28,315 nt of DNA from Desulfuromonadales bacterium (GTDB taxonomy: Bacteria; Desulfobacterota; Desulfuromonadia; Desulfuromonadales; BM103). The notes under the pieces were generated by a model. That model saw only the letters and a program-made list of their open reading frames with translations. It was not told the origin of the DNA and did not search any database. Made by a program: the position numbers and the translations under genes. The stretch spans positions 1 through 28,315 of the forward strand of contig JAOUDB010000005.1 of assembly GCA_029859485.1 (NCBI GenBank). The letters run 5' to 3'. This document shows positions 7,887 through 15,917 of this stretch, one piece after another (positions within the stretch are counted from its first letter, which is position 1; every line of letters starts with the position of its first letter).

Positions 7887-8987
7887 TCACTCCTCCCCTT
7901 CGAAGGAGCCAGTCTTAACCAACACCGAAGCGGTCGTCCCCACGCGCAGCGCGACCCCTTCTGGCACCTCACCCAGGTGAATGCGTACAGGCACTCGCTG
8001 TGCCAGTCGGATCCATTCAAAAGTTGGGCTGACGTTGGGAAGCAGCTCGAACCCGGTACTGCCATCCTGCTGAGCAATGCCCCAACCCAGGCTGTCGACC
8101 GTGCCTTCCAGCGGCCTGTCCGGGTAAGACATCAGGGTGATCAGAGCCTGGTTGCCTTGCCGGACATTCTCGATGTAGTTCTCTCTGAAGTATCCGACGA
8201 TCCAGTAGCTGTTAATATCAACGAGTGCCAACGCCGGCTGATTGGCGACAGCGTTGCTACCCAATCTTAGATTAAGGTTGGTCACATAACCATCAACCGG
8301 CGCCCGGACCTGAGTGAATTCAAGACTCAACTCTGCCTGCCGCACAGCGGCCCGAGCCTCTCGAATGCTGGCGTTTGCATCACCGAGAGCTCCGAGGGTG
8401 GCCTGCGCTTTTGCAAGGTTTGCCTCTGCCTGGCTCAAACCTGCTCGCGCCTGGGCCAGCCCAGCCACCGCTCCCTTGCGTTTTTCCAGGGCAACGTCGT
8501 AGTTCGCTTTGGCACGTTCCACCGCTTTCTGTGAGGTTGCCCTCTTTGGCAACATATCCTTTTGGCGCTGGTACTCTGCCTTGTTCTTTTCGATCATCGA
8601 ATCAAGCTGATTAATCCCGCTCTGCGACTGTTTTACTGAGGCCTGTGCTGATTCAACCTGGGCTTTTGCAGAATCAACCTGTTTTTCCTGGCTGAGATAG
8701 CTGTCACCAGTCATGTCGTACTGCGCCCGCGCCTGTTCCAGGCTGGTCTGGAATGTACGTGGATCGATTTCGAAGAGCAGATCACCCGCCTTGACCAGCT
8801 GGTTGTCCTTAATCGGAAGCTTCACGATCGGCCCTGAGACACGCGGCGTAACCTGAATCACCTCGGCCCTGACCTGACCGTCCCGGGTCCAGGGATTGAT
8901 GACATAATCCCAATACTTAAGCAGGACCAGGACAACGGCAACAATAACCACGACAGCTGTCAGCAGATATTTCTGATAGGTTTTCAC
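7887..8987 (-). CDS. HlyD/AaeA-type periplasmic adaptor (membrane fusion protein)
   Basis: 366 residues: one N-terminal membrane helix (about 8-26), then the signature NPWTRDGQVRAEVIQVTPRV, a biotinyl-lipoyl half-motif (LPIKDNQLVKAGDLLFEID), a long Ala/Gln/Lys-rich coiled-coil hairpin (about 80-200), and the returning half-motif VRAPVDGYVTNLNLRLGS with a beta-barrel domain. This is the layout of AaeA and EmrA adaptors, which link an inner-membrane pump to an outer-membrane channel. The GTG start has GGGGG six bases upstream, placed across the stop of the DUF1656 gene three bases away. With the FUSC pump, DUF1656 protein and NodT factor it forms a complete exporter, probably for aromatic or other organic acids (family inference). 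Confidence 0.92.
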   Translation of the reverse strand: MKTYQKYLLTAVVVIVAVVLVLLKYWDYVINPWTRDGQVRAEVIQVTPRVSGPIVKLPIKDNQLVKAGDLLFEIDPRTFQTSLEQARAQYDMTGDSYLSQEKQVDSAKAQVESAQASVKQSQSGINQLDSMIEKNKAEYQRQKDMLPKRATSQKAVERAKANYDVALEKRKGAVAGLAQARAGLSQAEANLAKAQATLGALGDANASIREARAAVRQAELSLEFTQVRAPVDGYVTNLNLRLGSNAVANQPALALVDINSYWIVGYFRENYIENVRQGNQALITLMSYPDRPLEGTVDSLGWGIAQQDGSTGFELLPNVSPTFEWIRLAQRVPVRIHLGEVPEGVALRVGTTASVLVKTGSFEGEE

Positions 8988-8990
8988 TCT

Positions 8991-9194
8991 TTACCCCCTG
9001 ATAACAAACGTCCCGATCAGGACGGTGTAGATAAACATAAGCGCCAGAAAAACCAGCGGCGGATAATAAAAATATTTCGACAACCGATAGCGATTAAGTA
9101 AACGCGCCGTCACCAGGGTGGCAACAACTCCCATAAAGCTCGCAATCAGTAATGGCGGCAAAAAGACTCCGCCGATGGCAAACTCGTGTGGCAT
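8991..9194 (-). CDS. DUF1656 (AaeX-like) small membrane protein
   Basis: 67 residues with two hydrophobic segments. Family features are MPHEFAIGGVFLPPLLI at the start and SKYFYYPPLVFLALMFIYT in the second helix. The ATG at 9194 lies two bases after the stop of the FUSC gene with AAGG upstream; a longer reading from 9254 would lie wholly inside the FUSC gene and lacks family similarity. DUF1656 proteins accompany FUSC/AaeB pumps and AaeA adaptors; their role is not established. The position between pump and adaptor supports an accessory role in the complex. Confidence 0.9.
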   Translation of the reverse strand: MPHEFAIGGVFLPPLLIASFMGVVATLVTARLLNRYRLSKYFYYPPLVFLALMFIYTVLIGTFVIRG

Positions 9195-9196
9195 CC

Positions 9197-11359
9197 TTAA
9201 AACCTTTCCTCGCGCCAACCTGCCCAGTCGATGGCATCGATGCTGTCGGCGCAATCGACCAGAGCCTCCGACACGCCCTGGCAGACACCGAGCAGGAGGT
9301 AGAAGTTCACCGCCTCCTGCTCACTGAGCTGTTGTTCTGTTGACATGTCCAGACTCTTCTTTATGTGCATTTCCAGCCGTCCTGTGAACCGATCCAGCCT
9401 GGCACGCAGCGCTTGCCCTTCGTCAACAACCTGATTTTCAGACAGGTTTTGAAAAACATCCTGGATTCCCTGTCGCCATATTTTGAATTCTTCACGCAAT
9501 TCCCGCATAAGAAACTCTGCTTGCGGGCCATCCCGCCCCTCAAACAGTTGTTGCAGTCGATTGTTCAATGCCTGCATCCGGGCCACCAGCGCCTGTAACT
9601 GTTCGGCCGTGGTACCAGATAATCGACCGGTATCGATATGCGGCAGCCAGGTGCCAAGCTTCGCTGGCAGAGTCGCTACTTCACGCGCATGAAAAGCCAT
9701 GCGCCAACGCTCCAGTCGCGTTGCTCTGTCCGACGAGCTCCCACCGACAGTCGAGATAAGATGCTCTCCACTGCGAAAGAAACGTCTCAACAGCCTGAGA
9801 GATGTCTGTTCCGGACGAAAATCAAAGGGGAAATACGCCGTGATCGATATGACCAGAAAAAGCAGTGGAAAGATCATCGTGGTCGTAGCAACGCTGAGGA
9901 AGCTGTAGGTTTGGTGGTTGGAAACCCCAATGATGACAATAAACATTGACAACCCGAAGGCCCGACCGAGTTTCTGTTGGGGAGCAGCATACAGATAACA
10001 GATGGCGAAGGTGGTCGCAAAGATCAGCAGGCCAAGGCCGAGAAAAGATGAGAGCTGAGGCATCACAAAAATGTAGAGAACAGCGCCAATAGCAACACCG
10101 GTCGCCACGGGCTTGAACAGCTTCGAAACGGGGACCTGCGGCATATTGACAAGCGCCAGCCCCAGAGACACGGAGATGGTCATGAAACTGAAGCCGCCGG
10201 GGATATCACCACCGTAGATCAGCATCAGAAAGGCGACCCACACCACCGTTAACAAACGACAGGTACTTGCCAGGCGATCCAGGTCCGGCAAGAATACCGC
10301 ACGTGACCTATGGGATGGAACGGCAGAAACGACTGCACCACCCTCGCTCCTTGTTCCCCTGGCCGCGTTCAACAAAGAACGGGACAATCTCTCCAGACGC
10401 TGCATCTGCGCATAAATCACCGCAAATGCGGCCCGGTCAAAATGCCCCAAGGCCACGACCGCGTCCTCGTCGTAAGACAACTCCATGGGTTCAGGGTTCC
10501 GCCCGGGGGGGTGGCCCGCCAAGGTCTGCTCGATCAGAGTAAAGCGTCCGTCAAGCTCATTGTCAAATGCCTCAAGGTCTGGTAGCAGGCGGGGCAGAAC
10601 CAGCCCCTTTGCTTCGACAATGCTCAATCTCCAGCGTTCCAGGGCCTCCATCAACTCCGCCACCTGGGATTGATAATGTTGCCACGCGTCTCTTGACTCC
10701 CAAACCTCATAGTTTTCGGTCTGTGTCGCATTCAGGAGTTGATCAAAATCGGTTTTTGCCAGAACCGTCTGGTCCTTCAGTTGGGAGATCTCCTGCGCGT
10801 CTCCTTGCTTGCAGAACAAATCAAAACAGGCCTTATACAGCTGATGCTGGAGTGAGGCCATGTTCACGGCTGCGGCATCGAAGCCGCTACTACGGCCAGG
10901 CCAGAGAAAAATCGTGATCAGGCTGTAGACCAGAATCCCCAGTCCGGTCTCCTGGGCACGCAGCACCGCGGTTTGAAAAGCGTTGACGGGATCCGTCCCT
11001 CCGTCAACGCAGATGATCCCGCTGACAAAAGCGGTGACCTGCCAGAAATACTGATGTTTCTCACCACCCATCATATAGCAGCAAACACCGATTACAAGCG
11101 AGAAGCCCAGCATAAACGCCCAGCGATCCTGGGCGAACAGGGCGACAAGCGTCAAGGAAACAACCATTGCTGCCAGCGTGCCGCACATGCGCAAGGCAGC
11201 CTTGTTGAGCGATTGACCAACCGAGGCCAGGCTGACGAACGCTACTGCAAAACCTGCCCAGTACGGCCGATCCCAGTCCATAGACAGGGCGATGCCGTAG
11301 GAGATGGCCATCGCCAGCGCGGTCTTGATCGATTCTTTTGTCTTCGTGGAAAGGGTCAT
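9197..11359 (-). CDS. FUSC family (AaeB-like) inner-membrane exporter
   Basis: 720 residues, somewhat longer than E. coli AaeB. Two similar hydrophobic halves are separated by soluble regions: N-terminal helices about residues 10-150 with DRPYWAGFAVAFVSLASVGQ, and C-terminal helices about 358-510 with GGDIPGGFSFMTISVSLGLA. This is the FUSC (fusaric acid resistance) layout. The family exports aromatic carboxylic acids such as p-hydroxybenzoate with an AaeA adaptor. It is the first gene of the four-gene pump operon. The ATG lacks a clear Shine-Dalgarno (only an A-rich stretch with AGA), and upstream lies an IS3-type remnant, so the original leader may have been altered. The substrate is inferred only from family. 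Confidence 0.9.
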   Translation of the reverse strand: MTLSTKTKESIKTALAMAISYGIALSMDWDRPYWAGFAVAFVSLASVGQSLNKAALRMCGTLAAMVVSLTLVALFAQDRWAFMLGFSLVIGVCCYMMGGEKHQYFWQVTAFVSGIICVDGGTDPVNAFQTAVLRAQETGLGILVYSLITIFLWPGRSSGFDAAAVNMASLQHQLYKACFDLFCKQGDAQEISQLKDQTVLAKTDFDQLLNATQTENYEVWESRDAWQHYQSQVAELMEALERWRLSIVEAKGLVLPRLLPDLEAFDNELDGRFTLIEQTLAGHPPGRNPEPMELSYDEDAVVALGHFDRAAFAVIYAQMQRLERLSRSLLNAARGTRSEGGAVVSAVPSHRSRAVFLPDLDRLASTCRLLTVVWVAFLMLIYGGDIPGGFSFMTISVSLGLALVNMPQVPVSKLFKPVATGVAIGAVLYIFVMPQLSSFLGLGLLIFATTFAICYLYAAPQQKLGRAFGLSMFIVIIGVSNHQTYSFLSVATTTMIFPLLFLVISITAYFPFDFRPEQTSLRLLRRFFRSGEHLISTVGGSSSDRATRLERWRMAFHAREVATLPAKLGTWLPHIDTGRLSGTTAEQLQALVARMQALNNRLQQLFEGRDGPQAEFLMRELREEFKIWRQGIQDVFQNLSENQVVDEGQALRARLDRFTGRLEMHIKKSLDMSTEQQLSEQEAVNFYLLLGVCQGVSEALVDCADSIDAIDWAGWREERF

Positions 11360-11374
11360 GTCTTTTTATATGTC

Positions 11375-11394
11375 CATCGAAAACGTTCTAAGTG
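11375..11394. repeat. 20-base near-repeat, copy 1
   Basis: CATCGAAAACGTTCTAAGTG, 17 of 20 bases identical to 15257-15276. It lies just before the FUSC gene start (minus strand) and directly abuts the IS3-like remnant. Meaning unknown. Confidence 0.4.
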
Positions 11395-11535
11395 CCGTCC
11401 GTCCACACAGTGCATTCGGTTACCGGCCGCCTGCACCCGAAACGATAAAGCCGCTGCCAACAACGGCAACGGCTCATAGAGAAACTGCGGTGGTTCACTA
11501 ACATTCAAAGTGGACCAACAAACTGAGGCAGGTCA
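11395..11535 (+). mobile_element. 3'-end remnant of an IS3-family insertion sequence
   Basis: Plus-strand codons 11397-11501 read VRPHSAFGYRPPAPETI and on to a stop, the hallmark C-terminus of IS3-family (DDE) transposases. Past the stop, the reading LTFKVDQQTEAG and the terminal bases GGCAGGTCA resemble the right end of such elements. The catalytic core and left end are missing: upstream sequence passes straight into the leader and start of the FUSC gene on the other strand. It is therefore a dead fragment from a deletion or recombination, not an active element. The exact left boundary is an estimate. Confidence 0.75.
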
Positions 11536-11586
11536 ACCACATCGCCTTATTCCCGGGTCCCGGCAATTCACAGCCATCATGACACC

Positions 11587-12084
11587 TCAATTGACGAGTT
11601 CATCCTGCGACAGAGCTTCGCGTAATGTTTCTTCCTTATCCGCAGTCAGTGAGGTTTTGAGAACTTTACCTCCGAATCCTTTCAATGCTTCCAGCACCTT
11701 GTCGGGGGTCGCATTGCGAACCAGCACGAAAAGACCCGAGGACCCTGGCTGGAAGGTCTCTCCGAGCTCTTTCATGAATTTATCGTCGATGCCGATATCG
11801 GTGAACTTACCACCAATGGCACCCACGCCTGCGCCAGCGACCACCCCCAGGAGAGGATTCAAAAAGACCATCCCCATCAGCAGCCCCCAGAAACTCCCGC
11901 TCGCGGCGCCAGCAGCAGTCAGGTTGACGGCCTGATGCAGCTTGACCTTGCTCTTTTCGTCTTTAGTCACTACGACGACATCCGCCATTTCAATCAGGTA
12001 TTCCTTCTGGAGCTTGGCTAATTCCGCACGCAATTCAAAAGCTTTGTGTTCATCGTCAAAGCCAATAACGACCAGGTTACTCAT
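11587..12084 (-). CDS. DUF1269 family protein
   Basis: 165 residues. The N-terminal half is an alpha/beta domain opening MSNLVVIGFDDEHKAFELRA; the middle (about 60-95) is a Gly/Ala-rich hydrophobic stretch with LLMGMVFLNPLLGVVAGAG and GAIGGKFTDIGI; the C-terminus has SSGLFVLVRNATPDKVLEAL. These match DUF1269, a widespread family without known function, related in pattern to glycine-zipper and stress-response proteins. The GAGGAG ribosome site precedes the ATG. It follows the coiled-coil gene by about 105 bases in the same direction and is downstream of the HdeA-like gene, so it may belong to an envelope-stress transcript. Confidence 0.85.
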   Translation of the reverse strand: MSNLVVIGFDDEHKAFELRAELAKLQKEYLIEMADVVVVTKDEKSKVKLHQAVNLTAAGAASGSFWGLLMGMVFLNPLLGVVAGAGVGAIGGKFTDIGIDDKFMKELGETFQPGSSGLFVLVRNATPDKVLEALKGFGGKVLKTSLTADKEETLREALSQDELVN

Positions 12085-12189
12085 AATATTCTCCTCGAAG
12101 CGCTCGGGCGCTCGGCTTGGTTGTCTTGAAAGCTGAGGGATAAAACGCTACGACTGCAATGCGCCCTCTCTCGACATCAGGACGAACCG

Positions 12190-12597
12190 TTATGCGTTAT
12201 CCACATCTTGTCGGGCAGCCACCGCTTCCAGGATGGCCACATCGGCCTCCACGGCATAGTACCGAGCCAGCACAATACAAGCCTCAGCATATTTTTCGGC
12301 GTGCTCCGCGCGTTTTTCGAGTTTCTTGAGATGATGGTTCGCCTTCCAATCAGCGACCGCCTCTGTTGTCTCAGCCTTTTTAGCTTCAATCAATTCTTCC
12401 ACTTTCTCTTTGGCGGCACACGCCTCCTGCTTTTTGGCCGCGACATTTTCTTTAGCGGCCCTCAGTTTCACCTCAATGTTTGTCTCGGTTTCTTTTTTCA
12501 AACTCTCAAAATGTTCTTTTGACGTTTTTAACTGATCAATGCATTCATCAAGTTTGCTGTGCAGTTTTTTACCGAGTTCATCAATAGTCATGGTCAC
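12190..12597 (-). CDS. Ala/Lys/Glu-rich coiled-coil protein, function unknown
   Basis: 135 residues from a GTG at 12597, chosen because AGGAG lies seven bases upstream; an ATG two codons later is also possible. There is no signal peptide or membrane helix. Residues about 8-120 are almost pure helix with heptad spacing (KKETETNIEVKLRAAKENVA, EKVEELIEAKKAETTEAVAD), ending in an Ala-rich segment (ARYYAVEADVAILEAVAARQ). It resembles apolipoprotein- or phasin-like helical proteins in composition, but I assign no family. It sits between the HdeA-like and DUF1269 genes, all minus strand, with a strong stem-loop between it and hdeA. A scaffolding or stress role is only inferred. Confidence 0.8.
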   Translation of the reverse strand: MTMTIDELGKKLHSKLDECIDQLKTSKEHFESLKKETETNIEVKLRAAKENVAAKKQEACAAKEKVEELIEAKKAETTEAVADWKANHHLKKLEKRAEHAEKYAEACIVLARYYAVEADVAILEAVAARQDVDNA

Positions 12598-12638
12598 GGG
12601 ATTGCTCCTTTTTAAAGAAGTTACAAGTAGCGAGTCAT

Positions 12639-12674
12639 GCAACGGGCAAGGCGTCTTTTGCCCTTGCCCGTTGC
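12639..12674. other. Strong 13-bp stem-loop between the HdeA-like and coiled-coil genes
   Basis: GCAACGGGCAAGG (12639-12651) and CCTTGCCCGTTGC (12662-12674) are perfectly complementary with a 10-base loop. Genes on both sides run on the minus strand, where the hairpin is not followed by a T-tract; on the plus strand it is followed by TTTTGT. It is thus either an intercistronic mRNA-stability or attenuation element, or a terminator facing antisense transcription. Confidence 0.65.
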
Positions 12675-12688
12675 TTTTGTCCCTCTTA

Positions 12689-13012
12689 TTACTTGTGAAA
12701 ATGTTTCTTTATCTTGTCCCACAATGAAGCCTTTTTGTCAGCGATGCAGGCGTTGACAACTTCTATTACAGGATGGCCAAAGGCGTCATAGCCGACAGCG
12801 ATGTCTGCGGCACCTACCGAACTGTTAGAGGCATTGGTTGCTGTTTCGATGCCGTCGATCCAATAAACGATGGCATTTTGGTTGGTCTCATCCATGGCTA
12901 AAAACTGTTCACAAGAAACGTCCTTGAGTTTGTCCGCAGCCAGTGACGTGCCACAAAAAACCAGCAGCAACAAAGTGACAGCAAAAAAATGGATACAAAC
13001 TTGGTCTTTCAT
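12689..13012 (-). CDS. HdeA/HdeB-like periplasmic acid-stress chaperone
   Basis: 107 residues from the second of two close ATGs; GAGGAG is seven bases before it but only one base before the first. A signal peptide covers residues 1-25 or 26 (hydrophobic core AVTLLLLVF, end SLAA). The mature part begins with the family motif VSCEQFLAMDE and has VNACIADKKASLWDKIKKHF near the end, giving two cysteines (Cys34 and Cys89) as in E. coli HdeA, where they form the single disulfide. HdeA unfolds at low pH and holds periplasmic proteins soluble. The spacing and length (about 80 mature residues) match. It lies downstream of the AsmA and Mla genes. Confidence 0.85.
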   Translation of the reverse strand: MKDQVCIHFFAVTLLLLVFCGTSLAADKLKDVSCEQFLAMDETNQNAIVYWIDGIETATNASNSSVGAADIAVGYDAFGHPVIEVVNACIADKKASLWDKIKKHFHK

Positions 13013-13119
13013 CGGCATGCTCCTCTGTATTGATAACTGTTATTGTCAATATTGGGCCTAATATGATTTAGCCTAACAAAGAAATTGAAAGCTGCAAGCC
13101 CTTCCGTTTTCACCAAAGT

Positions 13120-15072
13120 CTATTTCTTGGGCGAAAGCCCTTGCTGCGCAATCTCGCAAGGGCTCCCCACCGCAGTCAACCGATCAAAGACGGTTTCGGC
13201 CGCTGCCGAAAGTCCACCCGTCAAGATTGCCACTCCCAGCGATGTTCCTTTCTTCAACACCCCGACCGGATTCACGTTGACCCCGGGTTTGACCAGGGGC
13301 CCCTTAATCTGCAGCAGGCTGGCGACAGTTGATTTGGAGCTGAGCAGGATATTCACCTGTTCGGTCCTCAGGTCGATTGCACCGTCGCCCAAAACTTCCA
13401 ACGCTTGCGACTCGAATGCCAACCCCTTGTCCGTGGTCGCAACCCCATCCTTGATGTCGAAACGAACAACCATACATTCCAACCTGGAAGTCTTCTGCTT
13501 TTCCGCCAGCGGATTTATCTTTTTTAAAATCTCAACGCCCAGATTTCCGCCTGCCAAGCTGAGATCATAGTTGACCTGACCTTCTCCGACGGTAGAAAAC
13601 ACCTGCCCATTGAGGGAGGATGCTAAAGCTCTGGCAGAGTCACCCTGCCCACTGAGTTCCAAGTCGATATCGGTTTTCCCGCCATCCAGGTAAACTTCAC
13701 CCGACATGGACTTGAGCAGCTTACCCAGGGCAACCTGGCTGGCATGAATTACGGCCGTGACCTTATCCACCTCAGGTGCCGCATCGATTATCAGGTTAGC
13801 CGTAAACGACCCATCCGCAATCTCCGCAGATAAGGGCTTGATCGTCAGCAGGCCGTTTTCAAGGAGCAGTTTCATGTGCAGGTTCTGCAGCGGTATCGAC
13901 GCCAAAGCGATGTTCTTGGCATCAAGTGAAATATCGGCATCAATTTTTTTCAGGCTGTCCAGCGGCAACGGCTCATCGGAAAACAGGTATGGGGAATCGC
14001 CTTGCTGGTCCTCTGCCTGTGGATTCTCCGCCGATTTCTGGGCCATACCAGTTGGCGCATCCCTCTTGAAATCTGCCGGGGCTATCTTTGATGAGGTCAA
14101 CTTGGCGACAATCTTCGGCCTGGCTTCCGATGTGAAGAACTCAATCGATCCAGAGAGATCCGATTTGCCAAGTTGGACCGAAAAATTATCTGCTCGGTAG
14201 CCGCTCTTGTGGTCTGACAAGCGACCAGCGACAGCAAGTGGTCCGTTCGGTGGCAAAGCACTACCGGCTATCCAGGATAAACTCGACAAGGTCTCAGCCT
14301 TGAGCTTCAAGTCGATAAGCAGTCCCTGAAAGTCCATCGGCCGAGTAATCTTTCCAGAAATTTGAGCTTGAATATCGGTCGTATCGATAGCGAGGTCCAT
14401 GATAAAGGGGACGTTTCCAAGGAAGCTTTTCAGTCTCCCTGCTTTGCCCTTAACCTTGATGGGGTGCTCCAGATAGCTTGCCTCCAGTTCGAGAGTTTGC
14501 GCATCTCCCGAGGGCAGGTGCTGCACCGTAAAGTGCTCGATACTTACACTGCTTTCACGCTCGGTGGCACCCTCACGGTAATAGATCTGGCCCTTCTTGA
14601 TGTCGAGCTGTTTTATGCTGACAACCGGAACGCTGCTTTTGTTCTCTTTTTTTGCGGGCGTAGTCGACTGGTCTGCGGGCTCTTCAGAAAAAATCCAGTT
14701 GCCGCGACCCTGTGCGTTCGTTTCGAGATAGATCTCGGGCGCAATAAAAAGGATTTCATCAAACACGATTTCCCTGAACAGCAAGGCAAGCAGATTGATC
14801 TTAACCGCAAGTTTTTCGGCTTTTACCATCAGGGGGCGACTGGCCCACTCGGAATTTTCCAGGCTCACATCCTTGATGATGATCTCAGGCTTGAGAGACA
14901 AGGCCATCCTGGCCTCTCCAATAACCAACTTGCGGCCGGTGGCTTCTTCAACCTGGGTGATGGCTAGATGCTTGAATTCATCGAGATGACTCGACAGATA
15001 TACCACCCCGGCAAGCATAATAGCGGCGACTAGAGCGAAAAGCACAGCAAAGGCCTTCAGTGCTCTCTTCAT
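13120..15072 (-). CDS. AsmA family protein
   Basis: 650 residues from the ATG at 15072 (GGGAG upstream; an upstream TTG adds six residues and is less likely). One N-terminal membrane helix (about 8-26) is followed by the AsmA start pattern: ITQVEEATGRKLVIGEARMA, then SLKPEIIIKDVSLENSEWAS. The rest is repetitive beta structure, with a C-terminal AsmA_2-like part containing GDGAIDLRTEQVNILLSS and IKGPLVKPGVNVNP. AsmA-like proteins form hydrophobic grooves spanning the periplasm and help carry phospholipids to the outer membrane. It lies about 200 bases after the PqiC-like lipoprotein gene of the Mla operon, same strand, which suits joint work on lipid traffic. A stem-loop separates them. Confidence 0.92.
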   Translation of the reverse strand: MKRALKAFAVLFALVAAIMLAGVVYLSSHLDEFKHLAITQVEEATGRKLVIGEARMALSLKPEIIIKDVSLENSEWASRPLMVKAEKLAVKINLLALLFREIVFDEILFIAPEIYLETNAQGRGNWIFSEEPADQSTTPAKKENKSSVPVVSIKQLDIKKGQIYYREGATERESSVSIEHFTVQHLPSGDAQTLELEASYLEHPIKVKGKAGRLKSFLGNVPFIMDLAIDTTDIQAQISGKITRPMDFQGLLIDLKLKAETLSSLSWIAGSALPPNGPLAVAGRLSDHKSGYRADNFSVQLGKSDLSGSIEFFTSEARPKIVAKLTSSKIAPADFKRDAPTGMAQKSAENPQAEDQQGDSPYLFSDEPLPLDSLKKIDADISLDAKNIALASIPLQNLHMKLLLENGLLTIKPLSAEIADGSFTANLIIDAAPEVDKVTAVIHASQVALGKLLKSMSGEVYLDGGKTDIDLELSGQGDSARALASSLNGQVFSTVGEGQVNYDLSLAGGNLGVEILKKINPLAEKQKTSRLECMVVRFDIKDGVATTDKGLAFESQALEVLGDGAIDLRTEQVNILLSSKSTVASLLQIKGPLVKPGVNVNPVGVLKKGTSLGVAILTGGLSAAAETVFDRLTAVGSPCEIAQQGLSPKK

Positions 15073-15213
15073 AGGCGTGAAATCTCCCAATTCCCCCAGG
15101 TCTTATTTGATGCCTAACTGGATGAATAATGAAAAAACGGCATAAAAACACCTACTGATACTATTAGCAGAACAAGCGGGAATAGCTACTTTAGCGCAAC
15201 CTGTTTATCGTTT

Positions 15214-15234
15214 GGCTTGGAGGTTTTCCAAGCC
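15214..15234. other. 7-bp stem-loop between the PqiC-like and asmA genes
   Basis: GGCTTGG (15214-15220) and CCAAGCC (15228-15234) pair perfectly around a 7-base loop. No T-tract follows on either strand, so it is more likely an RNA stability or processing element than a terminator. Confidence 0.4.
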
Positions 15235-15256
15235 CTGAAAGCTGCTTGTCGATGAA

Positions 15257-15276
15257 CATCGGAAACGCCCTAAGTG
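15257..15276. repeat. 20-base near-repeat, copy 2
   Basis: CATCGGAAACGCCCTAAGTG, 17 of 20 bases identical to 11375-11394. It lies immediately past the stop of the PqiC-like gene. No function assigned. Confidence 0.4.
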
Positions 15277-15278
15277 AC

Positions 15279-15917
15279 TTATTGATCTACCTGCCCCTTA
15301 ACGGCAACCCTGACCTTGTCGGCAATCTCACGACTTAACTTTTCCATCGTACGATTAAGGGCAGCGACATAGCCTGCGTAATCATTTCCAGCGACCGGTG
15401 CGGTGTAGAGTGATCTGGCCTGAGGCAGAACTTTACGATTTCTCTGGCCGACCACAATCCAACGGGCTTCCAGGGTGACCTCTCCATCCCTGCGTCCATC
15501 GAAGCGGGTCACCTCCATCTTCAATTGGTAGAAAGTCTCGTCCGCAGAGCCACGATTCGGATAAATCAGAATGTCGTCGGTCGGCAGCAGTGTGCCAAGA
15601 TTTCCTGCCAGCACCCGGGTAAAACTTTCATGCAGCGGCTCGGACCAGCGGTCAAACTCTGCCAGATCGACCTGATTGCCGGATGATCGACTGACGATCT
15701 GCGACCGGTCAAGGTAGCGCGGCAGGGATATCGGTCCAATCTGAAGCAGAGCATTATCTTCCTTGAGCAGGTCTGGGCCGGAATCCAAAGTCGGTTCCAC
15801 GATTTCATGCAAAACATAGTAGCGAGACGGATTGGAGCCTTTACCGAGGCAACCGGGCAACAGCAGGGCAACACAGCAGCAAAACACAGCGACCACAAAA
15901 GTAACAGTACGGATCAT
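15279..15917 (-). CDS. PqiC-like ABC-type transport auxiliary lipoprotein (DUF330)
   Basis: 212 residues. A lipoprotein signal ends with LLPGC (Cys23); then comes the family pattern RYYVLHEIVEP, LLQIGPISLPRYLDRSQIV, and EFDRWSEPLHESFTRVLAGNL. This is the PqiC/YmbA fold, an outer-membrane lipoprotein that docks MCE-protein tunnels. Its ATG overlaps the mlaD-like stop (ATGA). It is the last gene of the compact MlaE-MlaF-MlaD-PqiC set and probably supplies the outer-membrane contact point, standing in for MlaA/MlaC, which are not seen nearby. Confidence 0.9.
   Translation of the reverse strand: MIRTVTFVVAVFCCCVALLLPGCLGKGSNPSRYYVLHEIVEPTLDSGPDLLKEDNALLQIGPISLPRYLDRSQIVSRSSGNQVDLAEFDRWSEPLHESFTRVLAGNLGTLLPTDDILIYPNRGSADETFYQLKMEVTRFDGRRDGEVTLEARWIVVGQRNRKVLPQARSLYTAPVAGNDYAGYVAALNRTMEKLSREIADKVRVAVKGQVDQ

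Noticed and set aside
14362..14967. Plus-strand 201-codon frame opposite asmA
   Set aside because: Antisense shadow of the AsmA gene; the minus strand carries the domain motifs.
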